From NCBI GenBank assembly GCA_030386875.1, contig CM059567.1, positions 55,040,020 through 55,104,019 on the forward strand: a stretch of DNA of 64,000 nt, given 5' to 3'. The translations under genes and the position numbers were made by a program. This DNA is from Morinoia aosen. Its lineage: Eukaryota; Arthropoda; Malacostraca; Amphipoda; Talitridae. Each line of letters begins with the position of its first letter. The first letter of the stretch is position 1. The notes beneath the pieces were generated by a model. The model did not search any database and was not told the origin of the DNA. It was given only the letters and a program-made list of their open reading frames with translations. Positions 41,395 to 54,595 of the stretch are shown one piece after another.

Positions 41395-43849
41395 CGTGCA
41401 CGGCCTTTACGATTCACCGTCGGATTGGTTATTACTAAGAATTCCAGTTAGGTCTGCATCAAGCTTTAACCAGAATACATTTCTCGGGCATTTAAAGATA
41501 TAACAATAACAGACACTGTCAATGTTATGAACATAAATTTTGAATTTGTTAATAATCGAGACCAAACCACTTGTAACCGTCTCTATCAACTTAAACCTAC
41601 GAGACCTCGTCGCATGCATCCCACAGAGCCAGTAAGTACTGACATCGCATGGGTTAATACTAAGAACAGTAACCATTTTTGACGATGCATTACATTAAGC
41701 CTCCGAATAACTTGACAGCTCAACTCAATACGAGAAACACGGCAAGACTGACGATTTTTGCTGTAATTAAACATTTTCAGGTACATAGTCACACATTCCA
41801 CAATTGCTAGCGACACTTCAAATCTCAGCAAATTCTTGGGGTTGAAATAATTATCTCAAGAAACTAAACAATAAATCACTAAAAAGAATTCGAATAACCA
41901 AACTTTTGTACTCAAAACTGCAAAAAAAATCGAAATTGGAAATTCATTAAATTACGAGTACATGCTCTTTGCGCTTAGAACCGAAGTCATATGTTGTGTA
42001 AACGGTATTTTCCCAACATTCCCAAACAGAACGGTATTTTCTAAAATTCACAAAAAAGGCTAATAATGGCACAAAAAAAAATTCAGTAAAAATTGAACAT
42101 CGCCAAAAAAATACCAAGGCAAAGTCATACAGCAACCAGTATATCTCAACTTAAATCGCGCACAATGTGAACTATAGCACAGGTGGTGGTAATGAAGTCT
42201 TGATACAAGAGCCAGGCAGGTTGTTCCCGTCAACATACATTAAGTAGCGCATCCGGCATATAAATGAACACCAGAGCTAGACATCGTAAACAAGGAACAA
42301 TCGGAAACAAGCAGATATACACGCACAGACTCACACACACCTGCATTAGACTTGCAAATCGCACGCTATGAGAATGCACGCACGCTATTGAGTTGCGGGG
42401 GCGAGCTCACATGTTCCACACCTACTGCATCGGCAACTAAGTCACTTAAGCGTAAGTTTATCCTTCACAAAAAATTGTTTTCGCAATAACGTACAAACAA
42501 GAACGAAACTTACTGAAGAAAGCTGAATAAAATTGAGTACTTGGTGAAAGGAGAGGTAATGAGAATTACTTATAGGGCCTCTTCGAAAAGAGTTATGCAA
42601 ACTTCAACTCAGGATTTCACAACACCGTTCCTACGAACTCTAAAATACAACTCATGTTCTTATATAATGAGAACACAATAGGGCAGTTGGGAGAGTATGA
42701 AAGATCATCTGGAAGACTAAAAGAAAGGAGTCATCGCTCAACTTAAAGATAATAATAACGCCCCTCAATCACACGAAGATTGTGAGTATCAGCACCAAGT
42801 ACACTGACTGGCTACCGGCAAATTGCAGCCGATCTGCTGTAGCTACAAGTCGCAGGACTGACCAGGTGCAGCTCTGAATATCTAATACACTCCCTTCAAG
42901 GCGCAAACGCATATTGGCATTTGAAGCATGTATCAAAGCCATAGAAATTATGATACAGCATTTGTCGGCGAGAAGGGCTTATCAAAATTCGCAGTTATTT
43001 TGGTACCCCTTTATAACAAAGATAAAATAGCTGACTCAATAAAATAAACAATAAAATATCTAAATAAACTCGACTGTACAGCAGCCATTTATTGTCAAGG
43101 TAATAAACTATGATAACAATATCATACCAGTGTACGCACCCTGTATTTGTCATTGTATTTACATGCGTAAACACCTGAAGTTCCGCTTCATTAGTCACTC
43201 GATCAATCAGACTATTCGTTCACTAACGAGGGAACAGAACCTCATCCAGGACTGCGAAGACTCGTAGTCTTCGTTTGCGAGAGACAACCAAATCCAGCCT
43301 AAACAGCCGCTGTGGGCCAACATCTGGACCCAATGTAATCGCTTTCACGCAAGTCAACCGACATTTCTCCCCGGAGTTTCTCGCAAGGACAAAATCCAAT
43401 TAACTTCCCTTACCTTACTTGCATGGCATGTACGCAACCTTCCATAAAACTTAGCGCAATGACAGCGCAGAGCGCAACCAAACTGAAAATCTTGGAGCAA
43501 TTGAATTGCGGCGCGGATCATTAGGCGATGTGCCTTGAAAATCCGGATAACCTGTAAAGAACATGTCCTCATCAAATTGCAGTTATTTTTTAACTTTGTC
43601 CATATTTACGGTCATCAATATTAGTAATTTATCACATTGTAATCACATATTGCCTTATAAAAACACGTTCAATTTTTTTGCAAGGAAGGGGGATAGAAAC
43701 TGAATGTTTAATATGAAAGAGGTAAGAACGCTCACTGGTGGCATACACTTACAAGGACATGTTATCGAGGGTATATACTTACGAAGATATGATGCTAATG
43801 GTATACACTTTTTGAGAAAGCGTAATTGGTTACAATCGCTCGTAATATC
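41395..43849. other. Nothing recognised
   Basis: Two overlapping minus-strand open frames (41407-41676 and 41586-41831) lack motifs and splice context. No shared repeats were noticed. Confidence 0.35.
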
Positions 43850-44380
43850 AGATTACATAATGAATTAGCTTAAGTCTCCCAGACCACAACAAAGGTATTC
43901 TAATAGAGGAAAGAAGAAGGATTTGAAATGGAATTGAAAAAACAGGGCATCTATGCAACAGGTGTGTTCCCACAGCCCAAACCCTTTGCATAAAAATATG
44001 ATGGAAAGAAGTTTATGAAACGAGACAAAGTTTCATACTTTGACTGCGACGTGACCAACCGCTGGTCAAAGAGGGGATTTTCTTGATGCTGACCTACCAG
44101 CAGTCACTCAATTTTCATAAATACTTAATGGAAGTAAATAAGGCACGATCTATTTAACGCTCATTTTCAAAATTTATCTCTAAAATCAACTCTAATTTGC
44201 ATTTAATATTGAATTTCTAGTTTAACTCGCCGAAGTTAACATAAGATGAAAGTAATTAGTGTTGAAAGAGAGCAGCAGTAAACCAAGAAAAAACGCAAGC
44301 TGTAACGACACAAAAACATATACTATTTCAACCAATGGGAGGCATATCAAACCTCAAGCTCGAGACTTTACATCTCACAT
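43850..44380 (-). mobile_element. SINE-A copy 13, interrupted by a MITE
   Basis: The tail half occupies 43850-44031 and the head half about 44240-44380 (GTTGAAAGAGAGCAGCAG, TATTTCAACCAATGGGAGGC). The break is a piggyBac-like MITE. It is an old, diverged copy. Confidence 0.75.
44036..44235. mobile_element. piggyBac-like MITE, copy 2 (inside SINE-A)
   Basis: It opens TACTTTGACTGCGACGTGAC and ends CTCGCCGAAG before TTAA (44236-44239); the left target has decayed to TTCA. The body (CATAAATACTTAATGGAAG, GCACGATC) matches the copy at 58711. It sits inside a SINE-A copy and is therefore younger than it. Confidence 0.75.
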
Positions 44381-44977
44381 CAACAATTTTGAAAAAAATT
44401 ACCACATTATGTGGTATAAAGGCAAAAACTTTACAGTGTGACTAGTGGCGGAAAGACCAATCGAGCAACCAACCAACAAAATATTTTCAAGATGATTTCG
44501 GCATCAATTCAGAAACGCAACACAAGTCAGAAGCAAACAGTGTAGGCAGAAGAGATAGCATCGCGCGCCGTCACCTGATGCGCTGTGGCAACTCAAATGC
44601 ATGGGCAGAACCGGAAGTTATATTTTTTGGTGCACTAGCTCTCGCCCTTCAGTTGGCTGGTTATGTGTTCAATGAAAGCGACACATAACCATGACTTAGC
44701 AACGGTGAAAATGAAAACATGGCGAAAACTTTAAGAAGACACAACCACTGGGATTTTATGAACAGTATTAAGGTTTAGTATGCAAAAGGTAACAACACTC
44801 ATCGGTTGACAACACACCAGCACATCATTCCAGAAACTTGACCCCATATTTACACATTCATTACATGAATTACTAGATTACATAAAATACATTACTAGAG
44901 CCAGGGTATCTCTAGTTACTCAAGTATTAGGCTCAAGGAAGCCTAATGAAACTCACCAGCATTCACCTACAACACTT

Positions 44978-45335
44978 GTACACAAGATACGTTGTAAGTG
45001 TAGCATATTAAGCTAATTAATAAACCCAGTAATATAAGAAGAGTGCTAATTCATGCAAAGTCACGGAAGCCAGGAACAAGTGAAGCGTGTGCTCCTAACA
45101 CACTTGTATCCAAGATGCATTGCAAGTGTAGCATATTTAACAATACTAACTACAAAGCATATTTAACATGCATACTATGGTTAAATGACGGATTACTGAC
45201 AGTTCGGATCCGATTACTGAACCGTTCATTGTATCAAAAGTTATTGAAGTTTTTTCGGGTCCCGTATTTAAAAAACACCGTGTACAAGGAATGTGCTAAT
45301 TCATGCAAATTCACGGAAGCAATGAACAAGTGAAG
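44978..45335 (+). repeat. Interleaved direct duplications
   Basis: ACACTTGT-CAAGAT-C-TTG-AAGTGTAGCATATT occurs at about 44974-45011 and 45101-45138. GTGCTAATTCATGCAAA-TCACGGAAGC...GAACAAGTGAAG occurs at about 45043-45085 and 45292-45335. The pattern suggests successive local duplications of a segment of about 130-250 bp. No coding frame spans them. Confidence 0.75.
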
Positions 45336-48164
45336 CTGCAGCTCCGGAGCGACCGACCAGATCGAGGTGCGGACTGGGAGTGCAACACACAGCAGCCGCT
45401 GACCCCGATTTCTCACATTAAACCAATGCCACCCAAAGAAAAACTCAGCCGAACAATGAAAACCGGGATTGCCGTTCTTCTCTCACTAGAACACGGCCAT
45501 TGCGTAAACAGTAAGAACTGAAGTGCGACGAGCTGTATATGACCATTTTTGCTCTTTTTCAATAGAAACAGTGCTTTGTTTGAGTGAATTAGAACGATTG
45601 ATGCACTCATCGATAAATAGTTCGAAAACTTCAAAATTTTCAACAACATGAGACAAATGGGAAGCTCTCTACATAAAGAATTTAATTTAGAAAGTACTAA
45701 TGACAATATAATGAGTATCACAAGGGTGGAATAGTGAGGTTGTGTTATGCATTTGATGTTCTGAAATGCAATATCTCTGAGGTCCAACGAACTGCAAGTC
45801 CTACTTCGTACATCATTGACAAAGGCAACTAAGACCACCATTCAAAGAAACAAAAATTTAATAGTGATAATCAGTGTGAAATAACGTGCTTATTGTTTCA
45901 TCTTGCACTTATCACTTGCGGTCATGAATAACTGTAATACATCTTGGGCTGATCACTTGCGTTCATGATTCTATACTATAATGAGAATGGCGTCCGTCTC
46001 TCTGTCTGTCTGTCCGAAGCCAGCCGAAAGTGTGTGATGAGCGTATCGTATCTGTGATACAAGCTTCATCAACTCCACAATTTCCAGTGTATTAATCCAC
46101 CATATCCGAGTAGGAATGAATTTCACGTTAATTCTAAAGAAATAGGAACGTGTGCCACCGGATTTGTCGAATATTATTATACATTTTTGACGGGCCGTGT
46201 GCACTCGGCCTCATCAACTCTCGAGAGATCAATTTTTTTCATTTCTTACGGCCCAGCTTTCATTTCGCCTTCGTTCTTATTTCAAATGAAGTGGGTGGAC
46301 TATTAACTGTAATACAAACAGCGTTGCTCAGTAAGAGCAAGGCACCACACTTTAGCGTCATCGATTGCCAGTGTTCGGAACACAGAACAAGCATGAAACA
46401 TTTTCTTTCAGAAACCAGCTCCGAGCAGCTAAATGGCGAATGCACCTCGGCACCAAATGAGAAAGTGAAACTCAACCGCGCAGCTCCGCCTGCCTGCCTT
46501 CTTTCCTCCACCGCCGTCTTAGCGGCCACCAACACCAGGCTAATGTGAGGTGCCGATCATGATGAAGTTCGAAACATATCAAAAACTAAATAAGTGCACT
46601 TTTGATGATCCGCCAATTTAACCGGCACAATTGTTTTATGGGAACCAGCGTTGAATATTGATAGACATGTTTCGTACTAGAACCATTTCCAAAATAGAAC
46701 AGACATGCGTGTCCTTTAAAGTGCTATTATTTCTCGGAATGATCGAATGTGATAAACGTGGGAAACAGCGAGGAGCTGAGTCAAAACTTCACAGCCACTG
46801 AACACGATGAGGAGGACGAAGTGCAGCCCAACATAGCAGCAAGCGCCAGGCCGCCAGCTCGGCAATAGTGGAGAAGGAAAGTAGCGCGCGCACGAGTGCG
46901 GGAAGACAACGACCGACCTTTGCAGTTCCCTGACCCACATTACGGCTACACCTTCGCTGCATGGGAAACTGTCATCGTACAAAAATACAATGCGCGAAGG
47001 TGAACCTTCTAAAATCACCGCACGCATTCTTATTATCGACGTCACACCAAACACGTTCACTCGTTGATAAACCAAGTGAGAAACATTTTGTGATCATTTA
47101 AACGACACTTCCTGAGATGTACACTATAATTTGCCCTTTATAATGCTGTTACGTAAGCTTTCTGAGCTACAGTAAGGAAAAATTTCACGTTCCCTGATTG
47201 AAATAAATTCGAAAAACATGAGTTACAATTTTTACAACCATGTACATAGTACTTAGTTTGCAGTTTCTAAAGAATTAAATGAAAAAACTTTCAACGGTAA
47301 ATGATGGTAAAAAGTAATTTTTAAATATTGGTCCTAAAAGAGTTTTTAATAACTTTCAAAATATCGGATGGATTTTATTCATTTTTATTCACATTAATAA
47401 CTATTAGGTAATAATTATTATTAACTTCACATTAATTCATCCATTGCATAGCATGGTATACTGGCACAAAGGAAATACAATTTAAAAATATTGAATACTA
47501 CTCAGAAGCCTCAAAATTATTTTTTGACAAAACTAGTCTGTACAAGTAAAATTCAAACAAAATCCCTCACAGCCGATATTACAGCATCACAAGAAAAAAA
47601 ATCACACGTATTCTCGCGAGCTTTAAACTAAGGATACGCTTAAAAAAGTAACATGTTAGAAAGATTACGTAACTGTAACACACATCTCGGCTCGCAGCGA
47701 ACTGAGCTGTGCGTGTTTAGTATGAGGTGCGAGGCAATTCGCATGACACTCCTACTTTCCTGACTCTATGCACGAGATGCTACAATTTACGCTGCACTTA
47801 AAGAGTTCAATTGTCTAACCCCATGCAAGAAAAATAGCACACCTACTCACAACTTTCCTTTCTTTCTATCCAGCCTGTTATTTTCTTCACAAATGCTGTG
47901 GTCGGACTTCACTGGATTTCGGTTCCTAAACAAAACTAACCTACGCTAATCATTTCAAAGCGCTAAAAGTGAATTCACATGTTACCTCGTGAATATTTCT
48001 TCAGAACTTCACAAAATTTAATTAAAGGACGCGTGCCCGGCGCTGATCACTAATATTTATCCTTGATCATTGCCAGTTTCAGAACATTTTATTGAAGGCT
48101 TCTAGTTTCTTATGTGCTCAGGAACCACCGGTTATTTACCGTTCGGCGTATTAAGACCAGAAAA
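45336..48164. other. Unassigned sequence with one low-complexity element start
   Basis: The motif TCTATACTATAATGAGAATG followed by CTGTCTGTCTGTCCG (45969-46015) resembles the 5' end of many dispersed insect repeats, but no second copy or end is visible here. A 142-codon open frame at 45413-45841 (minus) and frames around 46150-46548 have no recognisable family. The 46400-46540 and 46790-46930 segments are less AT-rich than their surroundings, without supported exons. Confidence 0.3.
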
Positions 48165-48165
48165 C

Positions 48166-48372
48166 AAGTTAATTTAAGCCTTCCCAGCCACAAAATAAGC
48201 GCTCCGAAGAAAAGAAGGGGGAATTTATTATGGAATGAAAGAAACGGGGAATTTATACACAAAATATATCCCCAAACCCTGCACATAGAAACAGTACGAT
48301 TTAAAGAGTTCATGAAACAAGATATGTAAAAACTGAAGGAGAAATTAATAGGTCCACATGAAAATAGAAGTA
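48166..48372 (-). mobile_element. SINE-A copy 14, 5'-truncated
   Basis: Keeps the AATTTAAGCCTTCCCAGCC to GAAACAAGATATG portion, then stops just before copy 15. Divergent. Confidence 0.65.
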
Positions 48373-48375
48373 GAA

Positions 48376-48678
48376 TAAATTAGATTGTAAGTTAGTTCAA
48401 CCTATCCCAACTACAACGGTGTCCCCAAGAAAGGAAGGTACCATTTAATATGGAATTAAGGGAACAAAAATCTCTGCACAAGGTGTGGCTCTCTCAGTCA
48501 GCAAACAGAAACAAGATCAAAAAAGTATATGATATAAAGTAAAAGTTTAAAAAGAGTAAAAGGTGCTGAAAAATATCTACGGCAGAACCAAAAAAGATGG
48601 TACGAAGCAAAACCAAAACCCCTATCTTCTTTTCGGAGCTCTAATTCAAGTAGTTACAATAGTTGTATTCTCCTATGC
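48376..48678 (-). mobile_element. SINE-A copy 15
   Basis: Old copy directly adjoining copy 14 in the same orientation. It is recognised by GGAAGGTACCATTTAATATG, AACCAAAAAAGATGGTACGA and TACAATAGTTGTATTCTCC. Confidence 0.7.
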
Positions 48679-48835
48679 AATTGTACCAGATTTTTTTATT
48701 CCTCCACTATCCTATTATCATGGTCAATGTTACAAATCCAAATAAAAAACAATACAAAGGTTCTTCAAGTTTATTAGTGACGCAACGTCCTCCAATGATG
48801 AAGAAAGGATGCGACTATAGTTCGGAAATCATCGA

Positions 48836-48958
48836 CCCTCGGGCCATAGGAGCAACTCAACTTTTCCCGAAATTAAAAAAAAATACAGGTAGCTAGGAAG
48901 CACCGTCCCTCGGACATAAGATCGAGCAAGTCAACTTTTCCCGAAATTAAAAAAAAAA
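48836..48958 (+). repeat. Tandem duplication, about 72-bp period
   Basis: CCCTCGG-CATA...GAGCAA-TCAACTTTTCCCG followed by AAATTAAAAAAAA occurs twice, starting at about 48837 and 48909. Confidence 0.8.
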
Positions 48959-49940
48959 CAAGACTTTCACAGTAGAGAGCGGCTGAGTAACAAATTCGCT
49001 ACGAGCGAGTGGGTAGACACTGATAAACCAGGGACGTTTATTGAGGGTGACAACGCGTCAGCACAATACATTCCTCACCCTAAAAAACGCGATCAAACAC
49101 AAGGGTGTTTTCTATATATTAACGAGTCTGGTCGCCCTCACTTAGTATTAAACAAAAACCAAAAGCGTCACGGTTGTAATACGAAGAACAAGGTATTTGT
49201 CTGTGGTAATGAAAGTTTCGACCCATTCCACTCGATAGGGGTTGTAAGTTGATCGAGCTCACAGTGCTCAGGCTACTGCCGACAAAGGCACCATATCAAT
49301 TTTGCTGAGCTCTGTCAGCGAGGCGTTCACAAGCTATGAAAAGGGCGCCACGAAGCTGCACTGTAGGGAACTAATGAACAATTCAGAGAATGACGCTCCC
49401 ACCATTATGATGAGCAGAGCTCGGAGTCTCCACATGCATCTCGAAACCACAACAACTCGGACTAGTGCAAAGCTCTTCATTTCTTTTGTTTTAAACTTCT
49501 CACTCTCGAATGATTGCAAAAAACTACGTGCGTCTTTCGGAGACAAATAATAAAACCTCATTTCAGGCTAAAAAAAAATGTGAACCGTATTCAACGCCTG
49601 TAATTGATTAGAAAGATTTTTTCACGGGACAGATGATTGAGAACACAAACACTCATGAAATCAAACATCACGCTGATGTAGCAATTCCCCTAATGGTAAA
49701 TAGTCTTAGTTTTTACGAGTTCAATCATCTAACTGTGGGTCTCAACCGAAATTCAATAAAAAAAATAATTTATCCACATTTCAATTGAACAATTTCATGT
49801 TACCAGTGAAATACTTCATTTTCGTACGAATGGATAATATGCTTAGCAATATCTACAAATTTCAAATGACTGCTCAGCTTCACTTTAGAAATAGATAAAA
49901 ATTACACCTAGAATTTAAGAGGGTTCAGATCATTGGAAGG
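48959..49940. other. Nothing recognised
   Basis: Overlapping open frames on both strands at 49302-49561 show no family motif. No shared repeat was noticed. Confidence 0.35.
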
Positions 49941-49942
49941 TA

Positions 49943-50796
49943 TACAGGATGTCCCACGAAAAACGGAACTCGAACTTGAAATAATATAATTCAAAAACAA
50001 TTCGCTGCATTTTTATTCTGTTTGGACCATATTCTTCGTTGAATACTTTCAAACAAATTCTATAGGTTTTAATGAAATATCTTTAAAAATATTTACCTGT
50101 GATTACATGCTGTCAGAAACATGTTTACGTAGGGAAGTCGATTTGCGAGTAGAAGCAAATATTTAAAATGTCACAACAATGTTAACAGAAAATCCATGGG
50201 CGTCATGCAGAAAGAATATGCTGCTACTATCAAAATAATGATTTAACTGGACTGTAAACTACGACATAAAATGGCATCTCTAGAAGATGAATGTAGGCAT
50301 CTATTTCTTCAAACAGATTTTGCTTGGCAGGAAAGGTTATCTGAATGGCTTATCAATAAACTGGCACGTTTCTTGAAAAACATAATTGGTGATGAAGCAA
50401 CATTCTTCATGGATGGTACAGTAAATAAGCATAACGTACGGCAGTATGCCCCAATTAACACCCCTCCTGCATTCAACTTTGACGCAACTATTTGTCAGGA
50501 GAAAGTGTCCGTTTGCACAGAAATTTACGCAAATGGTATCTATTTGGACCAGTGTTTTACAACAATAATTTTAATGGTACTGGGTACTTAATAAACGTGC
50601 AATCACAGAGATTGAGAATATTCATGCCAATCGAGTCAACAGAGTTTGATTGATTAATTCATTGATTATAGATTAGTTTTAGCCTCTATTTACAACAACT
50701 AAGAGTTCAAAGAAAGGAAGGATGAAGACACCATTTAGTATGGAGTTAAGGAAACGCGGAATCTAAGCGGTTCCGTTTCTCGTGCGACACCCTGTA
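49943..50796 (+). mobile_element. Degenerate Tc1/mariner-type transposon with transposase remnant
   Basis: Terminal inverted repeats TACAGGATGTCCCACGAAAA and its partner (TTTCTCGTGCGACACCCTGTA) are flanked by TA (49941-49942 and 50797-50798). A 106-codon frame at 50271-50591 contains DEATFFMDGTVNKHNVRQYA, resembling the DEA.F...G.VN.HN.R segment of IS630-Tc1-mariner (DDE_3) transposases around the second catalytic Asp. The N-terminal DNA-binding region and the last catalytic residue are missing, so it is inactive. A truncated SINE-A copy lies inside near the right end. Confidence 0.85.
50646..50767 (-). mobile_element. SINE-A copy 16, 5'-truncated, inside the Tc1/mariner relic
   Basis: The tail end (GATTGATTAATTCATTG, GATTAGTTTTAGCC) is kept and the copy stops at GGAAACGCGGAATCTAAGC. 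That is exactly where the transposon's right inverted repeat begins. It is younger than the transposon. Confidence 0.8.
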
Positions 50797-51111
50797 TATA
50801 GGCATCCTAATCTACAGCCATTGAACGTACGACGAGGTCGGCTGCATTGCATGCTGCCGCCACGAGAAGCGTTCCCACATCTGCTCCATTATTTGCTGAT
50901 GTAATTGAGGCGTTGCAACGCTGGTCGACCGAATATTTGAGTAAGCCTTTTAACAATGCAACCCGTAAAACAATGGTGCAACTGATACTATAAATTCCAC
51001 ATTCAGGTGTCATTTATAATTCGACTAAGTAAGAATGATCTGCAGCTTCAACTTTGAAATTATCAAAAGACTTGAGAAAACACAAAAACAAAGGTTAGTG
51101 AAGACGGTTTA

Positions 51112-51464
51112 GATTAGATTATATGTCAGTTTAAGCCTCCCTAACCGTAACAAAAACGTTCCAAAGAGAACACGAAAGAAGGCGCCGTTAAATATAGAGT
51201 TAATGGAACGCTGAATCTATTCACAAGGTGCATAGAAGCAGCAAGTTGAGAAAAAAGTTCATAAAACAAGATAAAAGTTGAAAGAAAAGCAGGTGTTGAA
51301 AACAGAAAATAGTAAACCGAAAGAAAATTGTCCGTTACAAAAAAAAAACGTATTCTATTTCAAAATGAGAAAGGCGCACCAAACCTTTAGCTTGAACCTC
51401 GCATTTTTCCCGTAGGAGGGCTTATTCCCATAGACAAATAATAATTGTATCCCAATGAAGGAAC
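51112..51464 (-). mobile_element. SINE-A copy 17
   Basis: Full-length copy from GATTAGATTATATGTCAG to TTGTATCCCAATGAAGG, moderately diverged. It shares the ATTATATGTCAGTTTAAGCC tail variant with copy 18, suggesting a subfamily. Confidence 0.8.
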
Positions 51465-51809
51465 AGTATTTACTGATAATGCCTCAGCAATTAGTTTCAT
51501 ATTATCTTTACGCAATCTCAGAGCTCTGTTATTTTAAGGTTCGCCAGAAACGAAAGCAAATTTATTCTGGATTAAATTATCACGAGGAATAATGAGTTCC
51601 ATGAGAATGCACAACAGTTCGCACAAAGAACACAAACAGCTATACCACTGAAAGGAAAAGCACATGACGCAAACACAGGAGCAGTTACACAAAAAAATAC
51701 ATTACAATGCACTGGGAGGCGGGTTTTTGTCAAGATGTGACGCTACAGAGAGAAAGGATAGTTCCCATTTTAGCCCACAGGCCAGGACGCAAATGTGGAA
51801 CAAAACAAA

Positions 51810-52173
51810 GATTCGATTAGATTATATGTCAGTTTAAGCCTCCATAACCGCTACAAAAAAAGAGCGGATCGAAGAGAGGAAAGAAGAAGGCATCATTTAG
51901 TATGGAGATAAGGGAATGCGGAATCTATGCAGATAGAGCATAGAAACAGTAAGTCGAGAAAGAAGTTCATGAAACAAGATAAGAGTTGAAGAAGAAACTA
52001 GTAGGTGCTGAAAAACAGGACAGCAGTGAACCGAAAAAAGGTGGTCCTTGACATAACAAAAACATGGTATTCCAACAAAAAGAAGGCCTACCCAACTCAG
52101 CTCGAGCCCTCACATATTTCCCCCTCGGACTGCTAATTTCCAAAGGTACAATTGTTGTATCCCTCAGAGGGGT
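51810..52173 (-). mobile_element. SINE-A copy 18, with target duplication
   Basis: Full-length 364-bp copy bounded by GAACAAAACAAA (51798-51809) and GAACAAAACAGA (52174-52185), a 12-bp target duplication with one mismatch. Terminal hairpin CCCTCAGAGGGG. Confidence 0.85.
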
Positions 52174-52185
52174 GAACAAAACAGA

Positions 52186-53442
52186 AGAATAAAATACATT
52201 TCATCATAGGGTAGGTAATTAGACTAGAAGTCTTGTGAAATTATAGAAGTATTTCACTCACCTCGAAAAAACTGTGATATTATGTGGGTTGCGGAGCACA
52301 TCAACTAGACATCTTCTGTTTCATTCCAACTCAAGTAACCATCTGTGAGGAACTATGAATATTTAGTTGATAGTGACACCACACTTGCGTAAAATTTTCA
52401 TTTTACATTGCTCAGAAGGATAGCATAAGCACCATAAAAAAACGGAAAATTTATGCGAAAGAATGAAAGAAATGGTACTTCCGCTAGAAGGCGGCTCTGC
52501 CCGCACAACACCCCAGCCTCACTCGTGACTGAGATCCAGAAACGATCAGATGAATTTCCACATATACAACCAATAAGACTTGGTCGCGGTCTTCAATTTG
52601 AGAACCCTGAGTTGCCACTGACGAGGAGCATTTCCTTTTATAATAATTGAAGTGAACACTATTTCATATTCAATCGAGTCTCATATTTCTCGTTTGATTA
52701 TTGATGTTTTTATTTATTTTGTACCAACTGCCACACGGCATAAACAAGCTCATTGGAATACTATAAATTCCTCGCAAGGCCCTAGAGAAAAGAGCTCAGA
52801 AATCCTACACAACCATAACAAGTCCACTGAACAAAGAAACTATACAGAACATCGTTTGAGAAATTAGGGCACGAGCAATGCAGCTGCAATTAGTCAAGGA
52901 AGCACCGTATGTTAAAAAAGAACGGCAGTGGGAGCAGGAGCTGACTCAAATAGAGAGTACGTATGATACATGCAAGCAATGAATCATGACTTCGTACCCT
53001 GTCAACTAAATCAGCTCATTGTTTAAAAAGCGCGTTGTTGGTGAACCTTGCAAGCTCATATGTCGACGTAAGAGCCAAGTTGCCGTAAAATGCTACAACT
53101 GCAGTAGTTGCTATAAAACAAAAATCGATCGAAAATCCAACGAAAAATCCTTGACTCCAGATATGAATGCATAATAGCAGCACAGTAGTTACGCCAGAAG
53201 CGTAAAAGCATGTCCAAACAAAATGAACGACCATTCATGATACCACGTAACTCCAACGAAACTCATAACCAACTGTCTGACATATGTACCTCTTTTTCAT
53301 TAAACTAAAAAAATTACAGTTTTACCTGGCTAGAATGTCCTCATCGGGAGAGTAAGCAAACGGCATCTAACAATACAAAACACGTATATCTTCAACACCA
53401 AATCTCCCGCTCATTTCAACTTAGAAAACGGTTGTAGTACTA
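52186..53442. other. Nothing recognised
   Basis: No gene or shared repeat is supported; small open frames on both strands are motif-free. Confidence 0.35.
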
Positions 53443-53605
53443 CGACGTGTGGAAGTTTTTCCATGGGTAGAAAAATTTCAGCTTAGAGAACGGTTTAACT
53501 ACAACGACGTTTGTTAGTTTTCCCATAGGTAGAGAAAATTTCCGTATAGAGAACGCTTGAACCACCTCGACGTTTGTATAGTTTCCCCATGGGTAGAGAA
53601 GAGCA
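53420..53605 (+). repeat. Tandem repeat, about 63-bp period, 2.8 units
   Basis: Units share TTAGA-AACG-TTGA, ACGACGT and GTTTTCCCAT-GGTAGA; the CGACGT core is at 53443, 53505 and 53568. It ends about 70 bp before the hAT-like element. Confidence 0.85.
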
Positions 53606-54344
53606 GAAGATGTGGTGGTCACAGATATCTGGCTTGCGCTGGGCCAGGGCACAACTCGTAGCTCAGCCACAGGTAGAAATGTGACTCAAAAAAAACCATG
53701 CCGGTTTTTTTTCAAAAACACGTTTTTTTTACAAAAAAAAACCGTGGCCAAAAAAACGTGGATGTTTTTTTTTTTTAATATTTTGTCTGAAAATAACTCA
53801 GCAAGAAAAAGAACCACATTACATTATTTGTTTTCATGTCAAATTACAAAATAAAACAGCATACTTCTTAATTGATGGTTTTCTATGGTTTTATGAACTT
53901 TTTCATTTTCTGCGGTTTCATGCGTTGATATTTCATTTATTTTACAATACATGTGAATGACCTTAAACTCCCAAAATGGTGTTATAATAACATATCTTTA
54001 CTTATGGTCATTGATAGAGATGTGACTAAAAAACCATGCTGTTTTTTTAAAAAAAAACATGGTATTTATACAAAAATTATGACGAAAAAACATGGAAATT
54101 AATATATTTGTGACCTTAAAAATCAAATGCTGTTTTTTTAAAACATTGTTTTTTAACAGAAAAATCTTGACTAAACAAACATGGCTATTATATTTTATTG
54201 GACCAAAAAAGTTTTTTATAAACATTTAAAAAAAATCATGACTAAAAAACACGGATGTAAATATCAGGAAAGTTAGTTTTCTTTAATCGAATTGTCTTTA
54301 GAAACTTATAAACAAAGAATGCTGTTAATATTGAAATCATGTTT

Positions 54345-54595
54345 ATTAGAACTGTACTAGGTCTTAGAATAAAATATCTACATAGAATCTATTCACTCCA
54401 TAAAACCTTTTGGAGACCAGCTCCAACCTCAGTCATTCTGTAAAATTTGGTGAAATGGACAATGAATTTTCACTGTTCCTTTGAAAAACATTTGACTGAA
54501 TGACTTACTGAGGATGGAGCTAGTCTCCAAAAGGTTTTATAGAGTGAATAGATTCTTTGTGGATATTTTATTCTAAGACCTGGTACGGTTCTAAT
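54345..54595. mobile_element. 250-bp inverted-repeat insert (IR-2)
   Basis: Arms of about 95 bp: AGGTCTTAGAATAAAATATC and CTCCAAAAGGTTTTAT on one side have their complements on the other, around a short AT-rich loop. It lies in the left arm of the palindromic element and interrupts its unit pattern. Confidence 0.85.

Noticed and set aside
45413-45841. 142-codon minus-strand open frame with hydrophobic stretches
   Set aside because: No recognisable family, no splice support, and AT-rich DNA readily gives hydrophobic chance frames.
45969-46015. Helitron-like 5' terminus (TCTATACTATAATG with CTGTCTGTC)
   Set aside because: The base before TC is T rather than the expected A, no 3' hairpin with CTRR was found, and there is no second copy.
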